Shown: positions 13,392-20,340, counted from the first letter of the stretch. The stretch is 24,066 bases of DNA from Deltaproteobacteria bacterium UBA1386 (GCA_002305765.1 DBQU01000016.1:1863-25928); one strand, 5' to 3'. A program made the numbers and translations. Notes: generated by a model from the letters alone, not told the origin.

Positions 13392-14944
13392 CCGCTTTTT
13401 ATCATCATCTCGATGAGGTGTGGCCCCGGCTCTTTCATGGCCCGCTTCATTTCCCGAGCCAGCGCCCTGGCGTCATCGACGCGCGTCGCGCTGACGCCGA
13501 GACCCCGGGAGAGGTGGACCCAGTCTATCGGCGGATCATCGATATCGACGAGAGCGCGGGCGGCCTCCCCAAGGTCCGTGAGACCCGCCCGTTCCAGTTC
13601 CATGGCGATGATGCGGTAGCCGCCGTTGTTGCACAGGAGGGTCGTGACGTTCAGGCCTTCCCGTGCCATCGTCCACAGGGCCTGAACGGTGTACATGGCG
13701 CTGCCGTCCGCCTGGATGTTGATGACGGGCCGGGCCGGTGCGGCAAGCGCGGCTCCCACGGAACAGGGCATCCCGTAGCCGATCGCCCCTCCCGCTATGG
13801 TCATGAAACCGTGGGGACCGCGTCCATGGGAAAGAGGGTAATATGGGAAGGTTGTCGTCAGTCCCTCATCGACGACGATCCCGTCCTCCGGCTGCAGCGC
13901 CGCTACGACCGCGGAGACCGTCTCCGGCGTGAGAGGGCCGGCCGGAAGGGAAGACCTTCCCGGCGCCACGCTGTCGCCTTTTGCCGTCATTCTTTTCGCC
14001 CTGCCGACGGAGCCGGCCAGGGCCTCGAGTGCCTCGTTCACGTCCTGCCCGGGACCGTCGATCGCGATCTTCATGGTCCCCCCGGGAATGACGTGACTGG
14101 GGACGCCCTCATAGCCGAAAAAAGTGACGGGCTCCCAGGCACCCGCCAGGACGACCGCGTCATACCGCGTCATCAGTTCCAGCGCCGGTTCCGGAAAGTA
14201 GGGGATCCTCGTCACCACGGGCAGGGACCCGCCGCGGTCCATGTACCCCGGAAAACTGTTGGCCAGAAGGTCGCATCCCGTTGCCGCGCGGATGCGCGCA
14301 GCCGTCATCAACCCCTCGTGCCTCAACGCCCTCCCTCCGAGGACCACTGCCGTTCTCCCGCCCGTCTTCAAGGCCTTTGCCGCCCGGTCCACAACCTCAT
14401 GGTCGACAGGCTCGAAGGAGGGGGAGGCCGTGACGATGGGAATACCCCCGCATTCGGCCCACTGATGGTCATTGGGGATGATGAGGCTCGCCACCTGTCC
14501 GCGAGAGCTTGCCGCTATGACAGCCGCCATGTCGCGGGAGAGGCCCCGGGCGCTCCTGCACGTCCTCTTCCATCCCGAAACGGCCCCCACCATCGCCGCT
14601 ATATCCATGCAGAGCGGCGGGTCCGCGTCACGATGCCAGGACGCGTGCTCGCCGATGACGTTGACGACAGGCGCCTTCGCGCGCCGCGCGTTGTGAAGGC
14701 AGGCTATCCCGTTGGCAAAGCCCGGACCCAGGTGGAGAAGGGCCATCGCCGGCCTGTCGAGGACCCGCCCAAAACCATCGGCCGCGCCCGTGCAGACCCC
14801 CTCGAATAGACCGAGGACGGTCTTTATGCCCGCCTGACCGTCAAGGGCCGCGACAAGGGGTATCTCCGTGGTCCCAGCGTTGGCGAAACAGATATCGATA
14901 CCATTCAACACAGCCGTCTTCAACACAAGTTCAGCGCCGTTCAT
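13388..14944 (-). CDS. thiamine-diphosphate-binding enzyme of the acetolactate synthase/benzoylformate decarboxylase family
   Basis: 518 residues, somewhat shorter than IlvB. N-terminal PYR domain with the catalytic Glu48 (GLFEGVCTGAADGFGR), central domain about 185-320, C-terminal PP domain with the ThDP/Mg motif ADGSAMYTVQALWTMAREG (412-430) ending in NN at 439-440. Ala replaces the first Gly of the usual GDGS. Family members decarboxylate or ligate 2-oxo acids. The short length, the lack of a neighbouring IlvN regulatory subunit and the distance from the leu genes suggest it is not the main acetolactate synthase, but the substrate is open. The ATG at 14944 has a G-run (GGGGGG) 3 nt upstream. 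The predicted leader contains the heptad hairpin at 14967-15052, and the stop lies in the 9-bp array. Confidence 0.87.
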   Translation of the reverse strand: MNGAELVLKTAVLNGIDICFANAGTTEIPLVAALDGQAGIKTVLGLFEGVCTGAADGFGRVLDRPAMALLHLGPGFANGIACLHNARRAKAPVVNVIGEHASWHRDADPPLCMDIAAMVGAVSGWKRTCRSARGLSRDMAAVIAASSRGQVASLIIPNDHQWAECGGIPIVTASPSFEPVDHEVVDRAAKALKTGGRTAVVLGGRALRHEGLMTAARIRAATGCDLLANSFPGYMDRGGSLPVVTRIPYFPEPALELMTRYDAVVLAGAWEPVTFFGYEGVPSHVIPGGTMKIAIDGPGQDVNEALEALAGSVGRAKRMTAKGDSVAPGRSSLPAGPLTPETVSAVVAALQPEDGIVVDEGLTTTFPYYPLSHGRGPHGFMTIAGGAIGYGMPCSVGAALAAPARPVINIQADGSAMYTVQALWTMAREGLNVTTLLCNNGGYRIIAMELERAGLTDLGEAARALVDIDDPPIDWVHLSRGLGVSATRVDDARALAREMKRAMKEPGPHLIEMMIKSG

Positions 14945-14966
14945 AGACCCCCCGATGAAACAGATG

Positions 14967-15052
14967 ATGGTGAAACAGGTGATAGGTCATGGGTGATGGG
15001 AAAGCCTTGACGGCCGTACCTATTACCCATGACCTATAACCCATAACCTGTT
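14967..15052. repeat. heptad hairpin repeat A (ThDP enzyme 5' leader)
   Basis: 86 bp. Plus-strand heptads AGGTGAT, AGGTCAT, GGGTGAT, GGGAAAG run from 14977 to 15004. Minus-strand heptads AGGTTAT, GGGTTAT, AGGTCAT, GGGTAAT, AGGTACG run from 15049 to 15015. The two arms are complementary around a GCCTTGACGGC tip. In the minus transcript the hairpin starts a few nucleotides from the predicted 5' end and stops about 20 nt before the start codon. Its last 52 bp are repeated in B with a single difference. Confidence 0.8.
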
Positions 15053-15063
15053 CTATTCTTCTC

Positions 15064-15093
15064 AGTATATATGGAACCGGGAGGATCTGACAA
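15064..15093 (-). promoter_or_regulatory. sigma-70-type promoter for the ThDP enzyme gene
   Basis: On the minus strand, TTGTCA (15093-15088), 18 bp, TATACT (15069-15064). Both boxes match the consensus at five of six positions. The predicted start near 15057 puts the whole of repeat A into the 5' leader. Confidence 0.58.
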
Positions 15094-15117
15094 GGCATAT
15101 CGGAGTCATGATGAGGC

Positions 15118-15206
15118 AGGTTATGGTGAAACAGGCAATGGGTAATGGGAAAGCCTTGAAGGCCGTACCTATTACCCATGACCTATAACCCATAACCTGT
15201 TTTTTT
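15118..15206. repeat. heptad hairpin repeat B, with a trailing T-tract
   Basis: A second copy of repeat A: ATGGTGAAACAGG is identical at 15123, 7 bp (one heptad) are missing in the left arm, and the last 52 bp differ from A at one base, which makes the tip a perfect GCCTTGAAGGC palindrome. AGGTTAT stands just before it. On the plus strand the hairpin is followed by seven T (15200-15206), so it could stop plus-strand read-through from the left, although no plus-strand gene ends nearby. Confidence 0.8.
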
Positions 15207-15246
15207 GCCCCTGGCACCCATTTTCGTTTCTTCTATCCCTGTCGTC

Positions 15247-15275
15247 TTGTTATCCCCGTCCAAACAACTTATAAT
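15247..15275 (+). promoter_or_regulatory. sigma-70-type promoter for the sensor kinase operon
   Basis: TTGTTA (15247-15252), exactly 17 bp, and a perfect TATAAT (15270-15275). The start near 15282 gives a leader of about 100 nt that contains repeat C. Confidence 0.65.
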
Positions 15276-15292
15276 AGAGTTGATTCAGGAGA

Positions 15293-15367
15293 CGGTAACA
15301 GGTAAATAGGTGAGAGGTGACCGATCATCACCGCCTGTCCTTTCCCGTCACCCATGAGCTGTTTCAT
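15293..15367 (+). repeat. heptad hairpin repeat C (sensor kinase 5' leader), degenerate
   Basis: CGGTAAC, AGGTAAAT (8 bp), AGGTGAG, AGGTGAC run from 15293 to 15321. The right arm (CCCGTCACCCATGAGCTGTT, 15344-15363) is partly complementary, and GGTGA/TCACC forms a small perfect inner stem. It ends in CTGTTTCATCG, the same word that ends the leader of the divergent ThDP enzyme gene, about 15 nt before the start codon. Confidence 0.6.
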
Positions 15368-15382
15368 CGAGACCGAGGTTCC

Positions 15383-17242
15383 ATGTCACAACGGCAAAAC
15401 ACCAGAGAAGAGCTTCTTGCGGAGATCGCGGGTCTCCGGCAGCGCATTGTTGAGCTTGAGACGACCCAGACAGAGTTCAGCCAGATCGAAGCGACCCTGC
15501 GCAAGACAGAGGAGAAGTATCGCAGCATATTCGAGGATGCCATGGAAGGCATCTTTCAGACAAGCGTGGACGGACGATTCTTGAGCGCCAACCCTTCGCT
15601 CTCCCGCGTTCACGGATACGATTCTCCCCAGGACCTGATCGAATCCATCACGAACATCTCGAAGCAACTCTACGTCAACCCCGAAGATCGCGCCCGGACC
15701 ATGGAAAAAATAGAACGGGAGGGGTCGGTGCGGAACTTCGAAACACAGATGTACAGCAAGGACGGCAGCATCCACTGGATCTCCATGAACATTCGCGCCG
15801 TCCGCGATAAGTTCAACATGATCCGCTACTACGAAGGCACGATGCTGGACATCACGGAGCGCAAGAAGGCGGAGGCCGCCCTCCAGGAAAGCGAAGAGCG
15901 CTACCGCACGGCTATCGAGAACTCCAACGACGGTGTGGCCATCATTCAGGGCTACACCCTCCAATATGTGAACAGGCGCTTTCTCGAGATGTTCGAATTC
16001 CCTTCCACCGAAGAGGCCATAGGCGAGTCGGTCCTTACCACCATCCATCCGGACGATCTCTCGAGAGTGCGGGACATCAATCAGCGCCGCCAGCGCGGGG
16101 AGCCGGTGCCGTCGCGATACGAGTTCAAGGGCATCACAAGGAATGGCAGGACGATCTATGTCGAGGTTTCAGCCGCCACCATTCCCTATCGCAATGCCAC
16201 CGTCTACCTCGTCTATCTCCGGGATGTGACGGAGCGCAAGGAGGCCGAGGAGGCCCTCATCCAGTCCCGCAACGCCCTGGAGAGCCTGAACCGCGCCAAG
16301 ACGAAGGCGGTCAATCACATCTCCCACGAACTGAAGACGCCCCTGTCCGTCATTCAGGGGAGCATGAGGCTTATAAGACGAAAACTCGAACCCACAGCCC
16401 AGTACGTCTCCATACGGGACCTGGTCGACTCCATCGAGCGCAATCTCCAGAGACTCTTCAACATCTCCCGCGAGACGGACCAGATATTCAGGCTTTCCCA
16501 GGAACTCGAGGCGGTCATGCTCGTTGGTGACCTCGACCGGCTGTGGCAAAGGATGGAGAGCCTCTCCGAGGTGCCTGCCGACGTGCGCGGCCACTGGAAC
16601 TCCCTGAGAGAATGGATCGGCCAGTATTTCGCGGCGAGCACCCAGTTCTTCCAGTCCATCGACCTTTACACCTTTGTCGTTTCCGTTGTTGAGCGTATGA
16701 AAGCCCGGCTGCCCGGGCGAGATCTCGACATCAGGGTGGATGGGGCGAATGACCTCTTCATCTCCATGGACCCCCAGATCCTCCGGGACATCGCCGAAGG
16801 CCTCATCAAGAACGCCATCGAGAACACGCCCGACGGGGGTAGCATAAGGATCGGCCTCGAGCAGAAGGATGACCGGATCGTATTGAGTGTGACGGACACC
16901 GGCGTCGGGATCACCGAAGAGAACAAACGCTTTCTCCTCGATGGTTTGCACCACGCGAAGGAGACGGACCTCTACTCCTCAAGGAAACCGCTGGAATTCG
17001 GCGCGGGCGGGAAAGGGCTCGACCTCTTGAGGATCAAGTACTACTCCCTGCGGTTCGGCTTCGACATCTCCTTCGAAAGCAACCGCTGCGTGCATATCCC
17101 CACGGATCGGGACCTCTGCCCGGGGAACATCTCAAAATGCCCCGCCATCAGGGGCACGGAGGAGTGTCTCGCGTCGGGTGGGACCACCTTCACTGTCTCC
17201 TTCCCCGTCAGAAAGAGATCGGCCTCCGTCGATGAAACTTGA
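15383..17242 (+). CDS. PAS-domain sensor histidine kinase with a C-terminal four-Cys insert
   Basis: 619 residues, no membrane segment, so probably cytoplasmic. Short coiled coil (6-44), PAS domain 1 (about 42-165), PAS domain 2 (about 170-290), HisKA with phospho-acceptor His315 in NHISHELKTPLS, a helical stretch of about 60 residues that looks like an insertion (375-430), and HATPase with N box Asn477 (LIKNAIENTPDGG), G1 DTGVGI (505-510) and G2 GAGGKGLDLL (540-549). Between G2 and the last strand lie Cys569, Cys579, Cys586 and Cys595 (CX9CX6CX8C), a possible metal or redox site. No response regulator is encoded in the window. The ATG at 15383 has GAGG 4 nt upstream; the frame open upstream is only repeat. 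The 3' end overlaps the methyltransferase gene by 11 bp. Confidence 0.92.
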   Translation: MSQRQNTREELLAEIAGLRQRIVELETTQTEFSQIEATLRKTEEKYRSIFEDAMEGIFQTSVDGRFLSANPSLSRVHGYDSPQDLIESITNISKQLYVNPEDRARTMEKIEREGSVRNFETQMYSKDGSIHWISMNIRAVRDKFNMIRYYEGTMLDITERKKAEAALQESEERYRTAIENSNDGVAIIQGYTLQYVNRRFLEMFEFPSTEEAIGESVLTTIHPDDLSRVRDINQRRQRGEPVPSRYEFKGITRNGRTIYVEVSAATIPYRNATVYLVYLRDVTERKEAEEALIQSRNALESLNRAKTKAVNHISHELKTPLSVIQGSMRLIRRKLEPTAQYVSIRDLVDSIERNLQRLFNISRETDQIFRLSQELEAVMLVGDLDRLWQRMESLSEVPADVRGHWNSLREWIGQYFAASTQFFQSIDLYTFVVSVVERMKARLPGRDLDIRVDGANDLFISMDPQILRDIAEGLIKNAIENTPDGGSIRIGLEQKDDRIVLSVTDTGVGITEENKRFLLDGLHHAKETDLYSSRKPLEFGAGGKGLDLLRIKYYSLRFGFDISFESNRCVHIPTDRDLCPGNISKCPAIRGTEECLASGGTTFTVSFPVRKRSASVDET

Positions 17243-18635
17243 TCCCAGCCTCTCTTCGCGCGACGGGCGCACTCTGAGCGTCACCGTCACGGATATCGCC
17301 ATGCCGGGCGACGCGGGGGTCGCAAAGGCCGGTGATTTCGTGGTCTTCGTTCCCGGCACCATTCCCGGCGACAGGGTGGCCATACGCATCGTAAAACGGG
17401 AGAGGCGCTACGGCCACGGCGAGGTCGTCGCCATCGAGGAGCCCTCGTCGTTGCGCGTTGAACCCGCGTGCCCTCATTTCGGCGCCTGCGGGGGCTGCAC
17501 CATCCAATCCATGGGCTATGCCGCGCAGCTCGAGATGAAGGCCTCCCACCTCAGGGAATCCTTGAAAAGGATCGGCCGCCTTGACGTCGCCGAGGACCGG
17601 TTCGAAGAGATCACCCCCTCACCCCGGGTGTATCTCTACCGGAGCAAGATAGACCTGGCCTTCGGCTATCACGACAACGCGGTCATCGCCGGGATGCGCG
17701 GCAGCATGACAGTCGGCGGACCCGCCCGTTCCGCCGTCCTGCCCGTGCCCGGTTGCAGGATCTTCTCTGAAGGTCTGAAAAGGATACTCGACGTCGTCGA
17801 GGACCACATGCATCGGGAAGGTCTTTTTCCCTATGACGAGAGAACGAAAAAGGGGACGCTGCGCCATCTTGTCCTCAGGGAGTCAAAGGCAACGGGGCGC
17901 GTCATGGCCATCGTCGAGACAAAAGGCTCCGGGGACCACGGCATGGATGAACTCTTTCGGCGGCTCAGGCAAGAGACACCCCATGTGACAAGCCTCTGGA
18001 GGGCCGTCAACGACCGTCCCGGGTCCTATATCGATTATGGCCGTCTTCGCCACGAGGGCGGCGAGCGGTATATCGAGGAATCCCTGGCGGGGCTCACATT
18101 GCGCGTCTATCCCGCGTCTTTCTTCCAACCCAACCCGGCGGGGGCCGCCCTCATCTACGAGAGAGTGGGACGCATCGCCGCGGAGCTGAAGGCGCGGAAC
18201 GTCCTCGGCCTTTACTGCGGCATGGCCCCCATGGAACTCGTGCTGTCCCGTCATTCGCAAAACGTCGTCGGCGTCGATTTCTCGAGAGCCAACATCGAGA
18301 ACGCCCGGGAGAACGCGCTGCTCAACGGCATCGGTAACTGTTCCTTCCTTGCCGGAAGGGTCGAGGACATCGCTACGGGCAGGAATTTCATGAAACCCGA
18401 CGTCGTGGTCCTGGACCCCCCGAGGAGCGGCCTCAGCCCCCGCGGCACAGACCTCGTCACCAACCTCGCGCCGAGAGCGTTGATATATGTCTCCTGCAAC
18501 CCTGCCACCCTCGCCCGGGACCTCGGGCGTCTCGCCGCTGCAGGCTACGCCGTCGAGCTCGTCGCCCCCTTCGACCTCTTCCCTCACACCTCGCACCTGG
18601 AAACGCTGACGGTCCTGAAGAAGAGGAGAAGGTGA
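17232..18635 (+). CDS. rlmD: class I SAM-dependent RNA m5U methyltransferase, RlmD/TrmA family
   Basis: 467 residues. N-terminal TRAM domain (about 10-70), then Cys80, Cys86, Cys89 (CPHFGACGGCT) and Cys175 as ligands of the 4Fe-4S cluster seen in RlmD-type enzymes. The methyltransferase core has LDPPRSGLSPRG, the nucleophile Cys422 in YVSCNPATLARDL, and Glu457 in HTSHLETLTVL. The usual DLYCGxG motif of the SAM site reads GLYCGMAPMEL, with the Asp and the second Gly replaced. By family it makes 5-methyluridine in 23S rRNA or tRNA; which site is not readable here. The ATG at 17232 overlaps the kinase gene by 11 bp; the HTH/Zn-ribbon gene overlaps its end by 4 bp (GTGA). The open frame extends further upstream, but that part lies inside the kinase gene. 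Confidence 0.9.
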   Translation: MKLDPSLSSRDGRTLSVTVTDIAMPGDAGVAKAGDFVVFVPGTIPGDRVAIRIVKRERRYGHGEVVAIEEPSSLRVEPACPHFGACGGCTIQSMGYAAQLEMKASHLRESLKRIGRLDVAEDRFEEITPSPRVYLYRSKIDLAFGYHDNAVIAGMRGSMTVGGPARSAVLPVPGCRIFSEGLKRILDVVEDHMHREGLFPYDERTKKGTLRHLVLRESKATGRVMAIVETKGSGDHGMDELFRRLRQETPHVTSLWRAVNDRPGSYIDYGRLRHEGGERYIEESLAGLTLRVYPASFFQPNPAGAALIYERVGRIAAELKARNVLGLYCGMAPMELVLSRHSQNVVGVDFSRANIENARENALLNGIGNCSFLAGRVEDIATGRNFMKPDVVVLDPPRSGLSPRGTDLVTNLAPRALIYVSCNPATLARDLGRLAAAGYAVELVAPFDLFPHTSHLETLTVLKKRRR

Positions 18636-18967
18636 AAAGAGAGAAGACGGACAGAAAAGCTGAAGGGCATGAACCTCCCGAACGCTTCGAGACCATCCGG
18701 CACTACATCTCTGCCCTGCTCGAGGAAGGGACATACACATCGAAGGAGCTGTCGGGCATCATCAAGATACCCGAAAGGGACGTTTGCGATCACCTTGAAC
18801 ACCTGCAGCGGTCCCTCAGCAAGGGCGACAGGCGTCTCACCGTGATCTGTGCCTCCTGCAGGCACTGCGGGTTCGTCTTCAGGAAGCGTGACCGCCTCAC
18901 AAAACCCGGCAAATGCCCCTCCTGCCGCTCCATCCACATACAGCCACCACTGTTTCATATAGAATAG
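18632..18967 (+). CDS. small HTH/zinc-ribbon putative transcriptional regulator
   Basis: 111 residues. An N-terminal winged-helix-like segment (FETIRHYISALLEEGTYTSK, 19-38; ELSGIIKIPERDVCDHLEHL, 39-58) is followed by a zinc ribbon with Cys73, Cys76, Cys79 (CASCRHCGF) and Cys95, Cys98 (KCPSC). This layout matches the 'HTH fused to a Zn-ribbon' regulator group best known from archaea (COG3357-like); the assignment is from memory of the pattern. The GTG at 18632 shares GTGA with the stop of the methyltransferase gene, with GGAG just upstream. It ends the sensor kinase operon. Its TAG stop is the first part of the heptad inverted repeat that follows. Confidence 0.8.
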   Translation: MKREKTDRKAEGHEPPERFETIRHYISALLEEGTYTSKELSGIIKIPERDVCDHLEHLQRSLSKGDRRLTVICASCRHCGFVFRKRDRLTKPGKCPSCRSIHIQPPLFHIE

Positions 18968-19085
18968 TGTTAAGTTTTAGGTTTTAAGTTTTAAGTGAAA
19001 CACCCGGCGAGGCAGAAAACGTTCGGTGTGGAGTCTCACCGCGGAGTATTTGACACTTAACACCTAAAACTTAACACTTAAAACT
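18966..19085. repeat. heptad inverted repeat starting in the stop codon
   Basis: The left arm has plus-strand heptads AGTGTTA, AGTTTTA, GGTTTTA, AGTTTTA (18966-18993) and then AGTG. The right arm, read on the minus strand from 19085, has AGTTTTA, AGTGTTA, AGTTTTA, GGTGTTA, AGTGTCA (to 19051). Positions 18966-18989 and 19078-19055 are complementary at 23 of 24 bases around a 65-bp centre that contains CACCCG/CGGTGTG complementarity. There is no T-tract at the end. The first two bases of the left arm are the AG of the upstream TAG stop. Confidence 0.82.
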
Positions 19086-19109
19086 CTAAACGGTAACCTA
19101 TCATCATTA

Positions 19110-19138
19110 TTGCAATTACTGAGCTTTTCTGTTATATA
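19110..19138 (+). promoter_or_regulatory. sigma-70-type promoter for lpxK
   Basis: TTGCAA (19110-19115), 17 bp, TATATA (19133-19138). The predicted start near 19145 is only about 6 nt before the ATG at 19151 and on the alternative TTG at 19145, so the mRNA would be leaderless or nearly so. Confidence 0.58.
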
Positions 19139-19150
19139 TTTCGATTGCCT

Positions 19151-20212
19151 ATGCGTGATACCGTGGTCAGGGTGTGGAATGGTGAAGCAAAAGTGGCACG
19201 GTGGCTCCTTTACATACCCCTTGCTTTTCTCTCTTATCTCTACCACATAGCGCTCATGGCGAGAGAGTACATGTACAGGACGGGGATCATGGCGACGCAG
19301 AGCGCTCCCATACCGGTTGTCAGCGTGGGGAACATCACCCTCGGGGGGACGGGGAAAACGCCTGTCGTCGAAAGGCTCTCCCGCAGGTTCAAGGATGCGG
19401 GCTACAACCCGGGGATCATAACGCGGGGATACATGAGGAAGAGGAACGGGACATTTGCCGTGGACGTCAGGAACGACTCGGCACACACCGCCGGGGACGA
19501 GGCATACATGCTGGCCAGGAGAACACGGATACCTGTCATCGTCGGCAAGGACCGCATGAAGGCCATCGAACAGGGCATCGAAGAGAAGAACATCGATATG
19601 GCCATCCTCGACGACGGCTTCCAGGTGCGGGACCTGAGGAAGGACGTGGACATCCTCATCCTCAACGGACGGGAGTCCTTGAGCAGACAGGAGCTTTTTC
19701 CCCTGGGACCCTACCGCGAACCCGTGTCACGGGTGCGCGAGTCGGATACCATACTCGTGAGCAAATCGGAACCGGACAGCGCCACCCTCTATTTCACCCA
19801 GGGCATCCCCCGGTTCCAGGTGAGATACAAGCCCGTCCACCTCTACAACGTGAAGAAGAACGCCATGGCCCACTACCGGTTCCTCAGGAACAAAAAGGTC
19901 CTCGCCTTCAGCGGGCTTGGCGATAACCAGTCATTCTTTCAACTCTTGAGACAGATAGGAGCCGACGTAGTTCGGGAAATACCCTTCCCCGACCACCACA
20001 GGTACACGACGGGTGATCTCAGGCGGATGGGGTCGGCGGAAAACGTTCAGTGTATCGTCACCACCGAAAAGGACGCCGTGAAGCTCATGGGGATGGATGT
20101 TCCCGACAATCTCTTTTACCTCTCCATCGAGGCGCGGATAGAAGATGAGGATACACTGATGGATCTCCTGCTCAAGAAGCTCGGGACCCGTTCCCCGGAC
20201 CGCCTCGCCTAA
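19151..20212 (+). CDS. lpxK: tetraacyldisaccharide 4'-kinase
   Basis: 353 residues, the usual length. LpxK phosphorylates the 4' position of the tetraacylated disaccharide in lipid A biosynthesis, at the inner face of the inner membrane. An N-terminal hydrophobic helix (ARWLLYIPLAFLSYLYHIAL, 16-35) anchors it. The P-loop is SVGNITLGGTGKT (58-70), TRGYMRK follows at 91-97, and the family motif DDGFQVRDL is at 154-162. The ATG at 19151 is chosen; a TTG at 19145 is in frame. Neither has a Shine-Dalgarno sequence, in contrast to most genes here. No other lpx or waa genes are adjacent, which is unusual but occurs. leuA follows after 128 bp. Confidence 0.95.
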   Translation: MRDTVVRVWNGEAKVARWLLYIPLAFLSYLYHIALMAREYMYRTGIMATQSAPIPVVSVGNITLGGTGKTPVVERLSRRFKDAGYNPGIITRGYMRKRNGTFAVDVRNDSAHTAGDEAYMLARRTRIPVIVGKDRMKAIEQGIEEKNIDMAILDDGFQVRDLRKDVDILILNGRESLSRQELFPLGPYREPVSRVRESDTILVSKSEPDSATLYFTQGIPRFQVRYKPVHLYNVKKNAMAHYRFLRNKKVLAFSGLGDNQSFFQLLRQIGADVVREIPFPDHHRYTTGDLRRMGSAENVQCIVTTEKDAVKLMGMDVPDNLFYLSIEARIEDEDTLMDLLLKKLGTRSPDRLA

Positions 20213-20295
20213 AGAGGAGATAAAGCGGGTCGGGGAAGAAAGCTCAAAGAACCATCTCACACCTCGAACCTGCAGACACAATAGACGGCTGTGCC

Positions 20296-20313
20296 TCCCG
20301 CCATGGCGCGGGA
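20296..20313 (+). other. small GC-rich hairpin in the leuA leader region
   Basis: TCCCGC (20296-20301) and GCGGGA (20308-20313) form a 6-bp stem around CATGGC; the centre CGCCATGGCG is a perfect 10-bp palindrome. It lies 27 nt upstream of the leuA start. No T-tract follows, and I see no Leu-rich leader peptide and no T-box features in the 128-bp gap. Confidence 0.35.
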
Positions 20314-20340
20314 TGGAAAATACAAAAAGGAGGAGAGAGC

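Larger units (their letters stand above)
14945..15382. other. 438-bp divergent intergenic region with three hairpin repeats and two promoters
   Basis: From left to right: leader of the ThDP enzyme gene with repeat A (14967-15052), minus-strand promoter (15064-15093), repeat B (15118-15206), a T/C-rich stretch without visible signals (15207-15246), plus-strand promoter (15247-15275), and leader of the sensor kinase with repeat C (15293-15367). Apparent open frames across it translate the heptads and do not look like genes. Confidence 0.75.

Noticed and set aside
13418..14809. 463-codon plus-strand open frame opposite the ThDP enzyme
   Set aside because: The minus-strand protein has intact ThDP motifs; the antisense product is low-complexity and Arg-rich.
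14931..15179. 82-codon minus-strand open frame in the divergent intergenic region
   Set aside because: The peptide is the translation of the heptad repeats (MGYRSWVIG- and MGNRYG-like words) and crosses the hairpins; it is not a gene.
15317..15382. Upstream in-frame extension of the sensor kinase
   Set aside because: The added residues are encoded by repeat C; the ATG at 15383 has GAGG in front and begins the coiled coil directly.
20213..20340. T-box, leucine leader peptide or other riboswitch before leuA
   Set aside because: There is no Leu-codon run, no T-box consensus and no terminator/antiterminator pair; only one small hairpin is visible.
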